Assembly (NCBI RefSeq): GCF_028858725.1
Contig: NC_084772.1
Location: forward strand, 20,189,548-20,253,547
Direction: 5' to 3'
Source of the DNA: Colius striatus
Taxonomy: Eukaryota; Chordata; Aves; Coliiformes; Coliidae
DNA length: 64,000 nucleotides
Below are positions 25,401 through 41,279 of the stretch, piece after piece (position 1 is the first letter of the stretch; every line of letters begins with the position of its first letter). The position numbers and the translations under genes are program-made. A model generated the notes under the pieces. That model had not been told where the DNA came from. It was given only the letters and a program-made list of their open reading frames with translations, and did not search any database.

Positions 25401-28008
25401 GATGTGTGTCACCCCGTTCCTCAGCAGGTTTTCCTGATCCTCAGAGTCTGGAAGCAGGAACAGCACATGCAGCAGCCCATATCCATCACCTCCAGGCTCT
25501 GGTCCCCCACACCACCCCCTTCCCACTGCCTCTCACCCTACACAATGCAGAAAAGGAGATGGATGCAGCTCCTTCAAAGCAATCCCCCTGATACTGTGCA
25601 TTCAGCAGCCTCCCAAAGCCCTCACCCCCAAAACCAGAGCTTCCCTTGCTAACTAGGGAAGGGCTACTGTATCCTCACTGCTGGAGGAAACCCAAGCTTC
25701 CCCCTGCTCCCCATGGGGCCAGAGGTCCCAGAGAGAAAGCCAAGCATTGGCCTGCTGTAAATATTGTCTCAGGGGAATATTGTCTCTGTAAATATTGTCC
25801 CTTGTGCTTCACCATCCACGTTTTAGAGGAATCCACCCAGCCCAGTGCATAACTTGTACCCCTCAGGATGGCCAGAGCCCATTGTTTCTTGCCTGATCTA
25901 AAGCTTCCAACAAGAGAGCTGATCTCTACCTCTGCAGCAGTCTTTCTGTACTTCATCTCTGGTTTTTGTATCAAAAGTTCCCCAGACTGAACCATGAGAG
26001 GCACCAAGTGACGCCAGGTAGAATGAAAAGATGATTTGGCTTTCCTTGGGTCTCTAGTCACATGTAAACAAGAAAACTCTACCTCAAAACACGTTCTTCT
26101 CACTGTTTTTCTTTTCTTGAACATATACGTGTTGTCTCTCAACACAGGAGAGGCTTCCAGCCATGTCAGGGGTTCCCCTGTGCTCTGGCATGGCTGAGGA
26201 CCACAGCTCCCCATGGACATCCCCATGGGCTAGAGCTGCACAGAGCCTCTTGTGATTGGGGTGGAGCTTTCTGGAGGCTTTGGATCTCCAGAAGATGTTG
26301 AGAGCCCCAGTCCCAAGGAGAGAGGGTTCCCCCAGCCCCCACAGCTGCCCAGGCATCCCACAGCAAGGTGGAGGTGGAGCAAGGGAGGGCACTTACCACG
26401 GATGTTCCCCAGGTAAAGGCCTTTGACAATCTGAGAGGTGACAAAAAGGAGAGAGATTTTAGAGGGCACTGGGCACAACGTGTGTCTGATGTGGTGGGAG
26501 CATGGAGCAGCAGGCAGGGTACCAGCAGGACTCAGGCACCTGGCACCAAAGTCCCCAGGCAGTGACAAGCCAAGCACCTCATCACTGAACCATCCTCATG
26601 CAAGGGCTGAGCTCACTCAAACCACCAGCCCAGAGCCCTCCGAGGGGGGCAGAGCTCGGGAGAACTCAGCACATGAGTGGAAAGGGACTCACATGGGGTC
26701 CTAACGCTGTGGGAAAGGCAGTGCTGGGGGCTGGACTCCCCAAAAGGCTCAGCCCACCCCAGGCTCCTCCTTCATGGTGGGGCTCCAGACGGGCCCCCTC
26801 CTCATCTCCCTGGCTCCTGGCAGCAGAGCAGCCCTGCTGCAGCTCGGCTTTGTTTTGCTCTTCTATAGCAATCACCTCTTGTAAATAGTTTCAAAGGTTG
26901 CCTCTGCCAGCTGGGCACAGACAGACGAAGGCACAGGCTATTTATAACACTTTTCTAGCCAGGATGTTGCAGCAAGTGCTGTCAAATTTGGTCTCCAACT
27001 CGCTGCTGGCAGGTTATGAAGGAGAAAAAGGGGCAGCTCAGAGTATTGATGGGGTGTAAGAGCCTGCCAGAGCAGCGCCCAGGGGCACAGAAAGGAAGGA
27101 CTGGTTACCAGTTGGACTTGTTTGCACCCATCTGGCAGCAGACACCTGGTTTGAAGGGGTTTCAACAGCACTGGGTCACATCCAGCCCATCACTACCGTT
27201 CCCAGCCCACTCCTGAGGTGCAGACACCTGGATTCAGCTGTGCCCAGCTGAGCACAAGCTGTTAGTGCTGCAAGGGGGATGCTGAGCCCTGTATCTCATC
27301 CAGTCAAAGCTGGATCCTGCAATACAAACGGGTCTGCACCAACCCAGCCCCCTGGGCCCCCCAGGAGGGTTTGGTGGCACCAGCCAGGCTGTAAAAGCCA
27401 CTTTACAGGTGGGGCTGCAGTTGCACAGGATGAAATCCCTGTGTTAAATCACCAGAGCTGAGCAGAGAGAGCTTGCCCTCATCTGATCTCTCTGTTGTTG
27501 TCCCAGAGTCTAATTTTAAACTGGGTAACACACATACCAAGCAGTTATTTAAGGATACAAACAGAAAACGATCCCCCTCTTTGGAGTTCAGCTGAGCAAC
27601 AAGCAGCAGCAAAAGCCCCGTTTCAGCCTTTGCAGAGCACGGCTGTCATGTACAGACACATCCCAGGGACCTCCTTGAGCCCTGGAGATGGTAATACCAC
27701 AGCCTCACTGCCCAAAGGACAAGGTTTTAAAGCCACCACCACTTTTCTAACACCCACAGGCACTTGGCTCATCACCTTGGGTATAAACCCAGTGATCACT
27801 GTTTGCTTGCTTAGTTCCCTTTCATAAGCACTTGAAGTTTCAAAGGGGAACAAGACAGTTCAGATGCAAACAGTTGCATTTAGGGCATTGTGGTGATCTG
27901 AGAAGGAGCAGAGCCCTGGCCTACAGCAGAAAGGTCCTGCCAAAGGAGGACATGCTGGCCACCATCCCACCAACCCTGCCCCAGTACCTTGCTCATTCCA
28001 CTCCCCAT
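13494..28008 (-). CDS. DUSP22-like dual-specificity protein phosphatase (JSP1/DUSP15 family)
   Basis: Small protein phosphatase of the DUSP22/DUSP15 group, which removes phosphate from Tyr/Ser/Thr and acts at membranes. Exons on the minus strand: 28008-27988 (MGSGMSK), 26430-26397 (IVKGLYLGNIR), 25447-25365 (DSEDQENLLRNGVTHILSIH...RPVLE), 20045-19971 (LQHFKECIRFIHECRL...LVH), 19598-19427 (LAGVSRSTTILVAYLMTVTE...LLQE), 13697-13494 (YRAWIRRDYGRNPFKDQEE..., stop TAA). The P-loop HCLAGVSRS is split by an intron inside the Cys codon, and the phases join. MGxxxS at the N terminus is a myristoylation signal, as in DUSP22. The exon that should carry the general-acid Asp loop, between 25365 and 20045, was not found. 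The C-terminal exon is longer than in DUSP22 and Gln/Lys-rich. The gene lies between COX4I1 and IRF8, where mammals have no such gene. Whether it is DUSP22 itself or a paralogue cannot be proven here; the IRF8 linkage argues for a paralogue. Confidence 0.87.
13975..14486 (+). mobile_element. CR1 LINE fragment, young subfamily
   Basis: About 0.5 kb ending in caatgattctgtgattctc. It shares long near-identical stretches with the copies at 16850, 40310 and 44085 (gagcctggagaagaggaggc; gtaatgaatgacaggaca). It lies in the last intron of the phosphatase gene, antisense to it. Confidence 0.92.
16850..17428 (+). mobile_element. CR1 LINE fragment, young subfamily
   Basis: Same 3' region as the 13975 copy and extends slightly further 5' (ggtgaggctgcatcttcaat...). 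Ends ggattctgtgattctatga. It may start a little upstream of the coordinate given. Confidence 0.92.
18225..18455 (+). mobile_element. CR1 LINE fragment, diverged
   Basis: Carries gaacaggctgcccagggagg, then the 'ttagtggtgggctgggcggg' and 'tgcagcagcttcaagggc' segments, and ends in a degraded tail (caatcactctgtggctctct). Older than its neighbours. Confidence 0.8.
19232..19426 (-). promoter_or_regulatory. Possible alternative 3' end inside the DUSP22-like gene
   Basis: Reading through the donor at 19426 keeps an open frame to a stop at 19244-19246, and AATAAA (minus strand) stands at 19237-19232. This could give a shorter isoform lacking the last exon. The donor GTAAGT is strong, so the spliced form is likely the main one. 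Confidence 0.3.
21465..21705 (+). mobile_element. CR1 LINE fragment, internal piece
   Basis: Matches the CR1 segment gggcagggaactgctg ... ctggggctgttcagcctgga ... gtgacaggacaaggggtgat seen at 37370. It is truncated at both ends, with no CR1 tail. Confidence 0.8.
22265..22920 (-). mobile_element. CR1 LINE fragment with remnant of reverse transcriptase
   Basis: Minus-strand copy reaching further 5' than the others. On the minus strand around 22920-22700 a broken frame reads ...SSAVPQGLVLGPVSFNLFIND, the VPQG-SVLGP-LFNLFIND motif of CR1 reverse transcriptase. The part at 22265-22700 holds the downstream CR1 sequence (cccaggatgccattggcc). Its 3' tail is missing, and it is old. Confidence 0.85.
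22921..25364. other. Intron of the DUSP22-like gene, with a GC-rich block at 23.7-25.1 kb
   Basis: No exon could be recognised here although one is expected somewhere between 25365 and 20045. 23.7-25.1 kb is CpG-rich and contains a CCCGT repeat near 25000-25024, so it could be an internal promoter or CpG island. Nothing else is supported. Confidence 0.4.
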
Positions 28009-29000
28009 GGGTGTTCTTCCCTCAGGGACAGGAATCAGGTGGGTTCTCAGTATCCAAGGCTACCTGTAAATACCTGCAAATAAACACCTGAAAATCCAAG
28101 ACAGGAGAGTGAGATCTGTCCCACTCCAACCATGCATCTCTCTGCCAAGGGCGTGAGGGAGGGGAGCCTGCAGAGCCTCAGCAAACTCAACTCACTCACC
28201 GGCTGTAGGCTGCTCCAGCAGGTCCCTGCCAGGTGAAGAGGACTGAAGAGAGTGGCTGGTGCTAGACAGGGGAGGCTGAAATAAGTATCCAGGGCTGTGG
28301 TGAGGCTCAGGTTTCTCTCCCTGGCTCCCTGGGGCTTTCAAAACCTTTTAGGGAAGGTAAAGAGCAGCATGTTCCTGGGAGGAATGACTCCCTCGTCCCA
28401 GTGACTCTCACCCAGCTTCATTCTGGGACGCTGCAGGCTGGAAGGAGCCCTGCACTCAGCAGGGTTTCTCTCCCAGTCATGCCAGTCCCTCCCAGGAGGC
28501 TCAAAGGAGCAGAATTCAAGTGGCACTTGCAAAAACAGTGTGGCAGGAGCGATGTGCAGCTGCTGGAGGGCTGAGGATAAGACATCTCACTCTCCCTCCA
28601 TGAAGGGAGATGAGAGGAGCTCTAAAGCAGGGCTGCAACTCCAGCATGTGCTTCAAAACATCAGTTGTCAAGGCAAATGCACCTTTCAGCCCGACAGCTC
28701 CCTCCCAGAGCAGCACTAGCTGCCTGCCAGAGGTTCTGTCATCCTCCTGACACCCTCCTCAGCCTCCCAGACACAAACACCTTCCCTAAGGGATCTTGCA
28801 AGTGCAGGAAGGAGAGCTCATGGCTAAACTCCCAGCAGATGATCTCACCTCCAAACCTTCCCTCAATTTCTCTGTTGGCAAGGGGAAAGCTGCCCAGCCC
28901 CCAGCTCATCAGGCTCTCAGGAGCAGGTGAGACTCCTCCAGAGCTTTCCACCACGGCTGCTAAATACAGGTGGGGGGGTTAAAATCCTGGCAGCCCTGTA
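28009..29000. other. Upstream flank of the DUSP22-like start exon
   Basis: Expected to hold the promoter and 5' untranslated sequence of the minus-strand phosphatase gene. No TATA box, CpG island or confident non-coding exon could be picked out. Confidence 0.35.
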
Positions 29001-29032
29001 GGCAGGGTGAAGGCAGAAGTTTGCCTGCAGAA

Positions 29033-29255
29033 ATGGCCTCAAGTTACCTCAGGGGAGGTTGAGATTGGAGCTGAAGCACAACTGTTTCCCTGAGAGGGGT
29101 GTCAGCTCCTGTGCCAGGCTGCCCAGGGAGCTGGGGGAGTGCCCAGCCCTGGAGCTGAGGTGCTGAGGGCCAGGGGTTAGTGCTGGGCTGGGACTCTGTG
29201 ATCTTGAAAGTAGTTTCCAACTGTGGTGATTCTGTGGTTTTATGGTTCTATGAAA
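29033..29255 (+). mobile_element. CR1 LINE fragment, young subfamily tail
   Basis: Segment cctcaagttacctcagggga through gagctgggggagtgcccagc to the tail gattctgtggttttatggttcta. It is 5'-truncated and is followed directly by a second CR1 piece. Confidence 0.88.
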
Positions 29256-29269
29256 TCCTGGGGACACAC

Positions 29270-29668
29270 CAGAAGAGCCAAAGGCAGAAAACTGGCTCCC
29301 AAGATGCTGAGGGGATGAAACATCTGTGTGAGGAGGAAAGGCTGCACGAACTGGGGCTGTTCAGCCTGGGGAAGAGAAGCCTGAGCTCAGGAGGATCTCA
29401 GCAACACTGACAAGTACCTAAAGGGTGGGTGTCAGGATGGGGAGACACTTATTTCTGTTCTCTCCAGTGACAGGAGAAGGAGAAAGTCCTTTGGTGTTGA
29501 GGTGAGGGAGCCCTGGCCCAGGCTGCCCAGGGAGGGTGTGGAGGCTCCTTCTCAGGAGGTTCCCAACCCCACCTGGACACGTTCCTGTGCCCCCTGAGCC
29601 AGGGAACCTGCTTTAGCAGGGGCTGGAGAAGCTCTGCAGGGCTCTGCAGCTCAACCTGCACTACAAAT
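29270..29668 (+). mobile_element. CR1 LINE fragment, second subfamily
   Basis: Contains ccaagatgctgaggggatga, ctggggctgttcagcctggg, gagggagccctggcccaggc and ggacacgttcctgtgcccc. The final tail is missing. It lies just beyond the COX4I1 poly(A) site, tandem to the preceding CR1. Confidence 0.85.
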
Positions 29669-29725
29669 CACCATCTCAAACACATTCAAAGACCAAGAGA
29701 AGGAAACTCTCAAGTTAACCAGACA

Positions 29726-29731
29726 TTTATT
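29726..29731 (-). terminator. COX4I1: COX4I1 poly(A) signal
   Basis: AATAAA on the minus strand, about 107 bases after the stop codon. It is the only canonical signal near the gene's end. Confidence 0.75.
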
Positions 29732-29837
29732 AGCATCTCTGTAAGTGGAGAGGTTGTTCCAGTACATAAGCAACGAGGTCACACACAGGTGATGGAATCA
29801 TTTCATGTTCAAACAGAGCAAGTTCCACTGAGTTGCT

Positions 29838-32409
29838 TCATTTCTTCCATTCGTTCTTCTCATAATCCCACTGGGAAGAGACACCCTCCACAGGATTAAT
29901 CCTCATGTCCAACATCCTCTTGGTCTGCATGGCCTGCCACTCCTCAGAGAAGGTGTGTGGAATGGGGCCATACACTGCAACCCAACAGGGCAGGGTTAGG
30001 GCTGAGCCACACGAGCCCAGGGCCAGCAGCTTGCACTGACTGAGAGCTTTTTCCCCTCAAAGCCACCAGTGCTGATCCCACACACCCTCCATCATCTGCT
30101 CAACCCTCACTCCCTACCTCCAGTTTCTAATCCCTTCAGCAGTGAAGGGTTGTTCCAAGGCAACAACCTTCCCCTAAGCCCTCACCCTGAGTGGATGAGG
30201 GCTGGAGAGGAAGAGCAGCTCACTGAACTGCTGCTCTGCCTTATAGCAGCTGGAGGGCTCCCTGGAGGCAGGATCCTGAGCTAGGAAGGAAGCCAAGCGT
30301 GGCAGAAACCCAACTGGTTGCTAGCAGGGTGGCAATAAGCTTTTGTGACAGCAGGTTTCACAGAGAAGGGAAGCTCTGGGATCAACAGTGCATCACCATT
30401 CTCTCTCCTCCTTTCCCTTCCTCCCACCAAAGCTCTTCCCACCACCTTCACTTTTCCATGAGTCAGCTTCCTGAAGATTTAAACCACATGCCCACTGATC
30501 TCTGTGGAGTTACAGCTCCAGCACTGAGCCACCAACAGCAGCTGCCAGGAGGTCACCAGGAGCTCAACACCCCACTAACTCCCTCCTCTCTCAGAGCACT
30601 TAATGGATAACCCTCTTCATCTCATCAGCTACCAACTCCTCTTCCTCCTCACTGAGGAGCTGACACCACACACAGCTTCTACTTACTGTAATGCTTCTGC
30701 CAAATGAGGATGATGCCGGTTAAGCCGAGGAAGAAGAGCACCCCGCCAAGAACAGTCTTCCACTCGTTGGTGCCTTTGTTCATCTCTGCGTAGGTCTCGT
30801 TGAATTTGATCCGATACACTGCAGAAAGGACAAGTTCAAAAGCCTCACAGCACTCCCTGGACTCTTCCTGACACCAAATCCTAAAGCTGATTGCAAGGGA
30901 ACAGCCTGACTCAAGGAGAAAAGCCTCTCTGCTGCCTTCTCTCCAATTGCCAGTAGGGTTGTTGGGCACAAAGCTCCCCCAGCACGAGGATTCTCAACAA
31001 ATCCGAGCTGAGCATCTGAATTCTCGTCTGTCCAGAGGCTCACAAGGTTCCCAAGTGCAAAACAGGAGCTGGGTTGGAGAGCACTTGGGAATATTCAAGC
31101 CACAAAGTTTGACACCTTCAGACTGTGACAGCAGCCACAGGTCAGGTTCTTGCTTCTGTGTCACAACAACAGTTTGCAACCACTTAAACATAAAAGTATT
31201 TTACTGTGAGCTGGGGGAGTGCCCAGCCCTGGAGGGATCCCAAAGCCATGGAGCTGAGGTGCTGAGGGACAGAGGGTAGTGGTGGGCTGGGCAGGGTGAG
31301 GGGAGGGCTGGGACTGCAGCAGCTTCAACCAACCCAAACGATTCTGTGACTCTATATTGTTCCAACAAGATTCTTTCCCAGCTTGTCTGAGAGCAGATGG
31401 GAATCAAGAACCAAACATCATTACTTGTTGTTTGCTGGAAGAGGAAGCAATGCCTGAACTGACCTCAGGCACTTACAGACCCCCTGGGAGGCTTTTGGAA
31501 TCAGCACCAAGGACCCCAGGAACACAAAGCACTGATCTGCCCATGCTTTCTAGTGCAAGCTGTCTCTGCTGAACATGGCAAGGGTGAGAGCCCATCCCTG
31601 GAGCTGCAGGCTCACCTAAAGCCCCCCACTACCTACATTCAACCTTTTCATCGACAGACAGAGCGGTCCAAGAGGCTTTTTCCTTCTCTTTAAGTGCCTT
31701 CTGCTGAGCAGAGAGGTCCCTCACAAAGGCCACTTCAGGCAGAGGGACGTCCCGACGGTCCACGTAGGCTGGGAGGCTGAAATCCTCTGCTTTGACCACA
31801 CCAGCTGCACAGGGGGAAGAGAGAGAGGAGACCCCCCATCCCCATTGAAGCTTGGGGCTCCTGCACAAACAGCTCTTACTCGTTACAGTGTAAAACACCC
31901 CAGAGGTGGTGACAGGGAAGGAACCCAGGAGGGGAAAAAAAGGCTCCCAGGTGAAGTGTTCATCAGGGAGGAAGAGGGAAAAGACAGCACTCAAGTGGCT
32001 GCTATTTTAAGAACATCAGAATAAAGCAGAAGGGGGTTTACATAAGAGGTAATACCCCAAGTGACTTGATTCATGTGTAAGCCAGCTCCATTTCCAGCTG
32101 TCCCACTCATCTCCTCCCCACCCCAGTATCCTCTACACCTTTGCCATCCCAGTTTCTGCTGAGCCCTCAGCCCCTGCCACCTCCACGATGCCACCTGTGG
32201 GCACAGCCTGCTCAGACCTCCAGCCACCAGGTCAGGCCAACCCCTCTCTATCCCAATTCTTCCTTCACCCAAACCCCAGCAGCAGCTTTTTGTGCCCTTC
32301 CCCTAAAGCCTTATTTTATCTGCCACTTACCATGTCCGTGAGCTCTCAGGCAGATGGAGGTGGAAAGGGCTCTCTTCCCAATGAGGCTGAATGCCCTTGA
32401 AGCCAACAT
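29838..32409 (-). CDS. COX4I1: Cytochrome c oxidase subunit 4 isoform 1, mitochondrial
   Basis: Nuclear-encoded subunit of respiratory complex IV in the inner mitochondrial membrane; it regulates the enzyme, for example through ATP binding. Coding exons on the minus strand: 32409-32331, 31804-31637, 30818-30687, 29974-29838, with exact phases, giving 171 aa. Residues 1-25 ([18 protein letters not shown]...) form a basic, Ser-rich mitochondrial presequence. The matrix part contains [13 protein letters not shown]. The single membrane span is in [19 protein letters not shown]. The protein ends [10 protein letters not shown], diagnostic of subunit 4. ATG follows the acceptor by one base, so exon 1 is non-coding. 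Minus-strand AATAAA at 29731-29726 leaves a short 3' UTR. The gene shares its promoter with EMC8. Confidence 0.98.
31207..31355 (+). mobile_element. CR1 LINE fragment, young subfamily tail
   Basis: From gagctgggggagtgcccagc to the tail cgattctgtgactctatat. A 150-bp 5'-truncated copy in COX4I1 intron sequence (between exons 31637 and 30818), antisense to the gene. Confidence 0.85.
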
Positions 32410-32864
32410 CCTACCAGCACAAAACACCAGCAGCTAAGTCAGTGGCAGATGAAGACATCAAACATGCAAAGGCGAAACACCACCATTTCCCACTAGTCTG
32501 GGAAAAAAAGAAGAGCTGGCTTAGGAGCTTCCTGCCCCATCACTGAACCACTACAGGGACATTCCCCCACAGCAGCCACTTGCACGACTCTTTCTCTGCC
32601 CCTTTTCCCCTCGCAGACTCTTGTATCCGAGCCCAAGCCTCGAGTCACCTTCCGAGGTGCTTTTGTTCAGCAACAAACGGCTCCCGGGAACAGTTTCAGC
32701 AGCCGAGTGCAAACGCATCCCACATATCCTGCAGGAACACCCGAGCGCCGGGCTGCCCGCGGGCAGGGCCCCGGCTAACGGGCTCTACTCCAGCCCCGGC
32801 CCAGGCCCAGGCGCCGCCGTTCTCGACCCAACCCCCCCCCCGCAGCCCGCGGCACCCGCCTGAC

Positions 32865-32990
32865 CTTGGCGCGGGGCTCCGGCCGCAGCCCCGCCACGCT
32901 GCCACCCGCAGCGGCAAGGCCTCGCGCCCACCTCCTGTCGCATGTCGCGACAGCGCCGATCCCGCACCCGCGCCGCGGCCCCCGCCGGGC
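32865..32990 (-). other. COX4I1: Probable COX4I1 non-coding exon 1
   Basis: A donor GTCAGG (minus strand, 32864 downwards) follows CCAAG at 32865, inside the CpG island. The coding exon's acceptor is at 32412-32411. The transcription start is not determined. Confidence 0.45.
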
Positions 32991-33260
32991 CAGGGCCCCG
33001 GCCCCCCTCCATCCTCCCCCACCACCCACCGCCCCCGGGGCGGGTAGGAACGGGCGGGAAGAGCCTCCCGCGCCCGCGGGCCCCGCTCCCGGCCCCGCCG
33101 CGGCCCCGCCGCCCGACCCCCGGCGCCCCGGCCCGGCGACCTGGCGACCGTCCTCTACGGCGGGCTGCGGCCGGAAGGAGGCGCCGGGCGGAAGCGCGGG
33201 GCGCGCCGCGGGGGCTGACGGGATGCGGGCGGACTGCCGCCGGCGGCCGCGGCCCTCCCA
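32865..33260. promoter_or_regulatory. Shared COX4I1/EMC8 head-to-head promoter (CpG island)
   Basis: Very GC- and CpG-rich stretch between the two divergent genes. On the plus strand two ETS-type cores occur 17 bases apart, CCGGAAG at 33171-33177 and GCGGAAGC at 33189-33196. Mammalian COX4 is known for tandem NRF-2/GABP (ETS) sites and for a bidirectional promoter shared with the EMC8 (COX4NB/NOC4) gene. No TATA box is seen. Confidence 0.72.
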
Positions 33261-33306
33261 CGGCGCCTTTTACGACAGCGGCGGCGGCGCTTGGCGGCAG
33301 CGGGGC

Positions 33307-33930
33307 CTGAGGGGCCGGGAGGCGTCTGAGGGGCCGGGAGGCGTCTGAGGGGCCGGGAGGCGTCTGAGGGGCCGGGAGCGGTCTGAGGGGCCGGCAGCGG
33401 CCTGAGGGGCTGGGAGGCGTCTGAGGGGCCGGGAGCGGTCTGAGGGGCCGGCAGCGGCCTGAGGGGCTGGGAGGCGTCTGAGGGGCCGGGAGCGGTCTGA
33501 GGGGCCGGGAGCGGTCTGAGGGGCCGGGAGGCGTCTGAGAGGTCGGGAGCGGCCTGAGGGGCCGGGAGGCGTCTGAGGGGCCGGGAGGCGTTTGAGAGGC
33601 CGGGAGCGGCCTGAGGGGCCGGGAGGCGTCTGAGAGGCCGGCAGCGGCCTGAGAGGCCTGAGAGGCCGGCAGCGGCCTTAGGGGTCGGCAGCGATCTGAG
33701 GAGCTGGCAGCAGGGCCTGAGGAGAGGCCGGGACGGGTCTGAGGGGCCGGCAGCGATCTGAGGGGCCGGCAGCGATCTGAGGGATCGGCAGCGATCTGAG
33801 GGGCCGGCAGCGATCTGAGGGGCCGGCAGCGATCTGAGGGGCCGGCAGCGATCTGAGGGGCCGGCAGCGATCTGAGGGGCCGGCAGCGATCTGAGGGATC
33901 GGCAGCGATCTGAGGGGCCGGTAGCGACGA
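33307..33930. repeat. 19-bp minisatellite between the shared promoter and the EMC8 start codon
   Basis: About 33 tandem copies of CTGAGGGGCCGGSAGCGRT-like 19-mers. The left half favours CTGAGGGGCCGGGAGGCGT and the right half CTGAGGGGCCGGCAGCGAT, with a more irregular zone near 33640-33730. It ends 24 bases before the EMC8 ATG, so it would form most of the EMC8 5' leader if transcription starts in the CpG island. Confidence 0.93.
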
Positions 33931-33953
33931 TCGCAGGGTGAAGCTGAAGCAGG

Positions 33954-41136
<7,183 letters not shown>

Positions 41137-41256
41137 AGGAGTTGCTGCTGCCTCCCTCAGGGGCACTCCCACCATGGACTGAAGAGAGCAAAAACAAAGG
41201 CTATTTTTGAATGTAAATAAGAGTCGCATTCAGTACCTTCTGTGGAAACCTGACTG

Positions 41257-41262
41257 ATTAAA
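41257..41262 (+). terminator. EMC8: Candidate EMC8 poly(A) signal
   Basis: ATTAAA about 120 bases after the EMC8 stop. A canonical AATAAA also occurs at 42660-42665 and could serve a longer 3' end. Confidence 0.45.
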
Positions 41263-41279
41263 AAGGAGAGGCATGTCAC

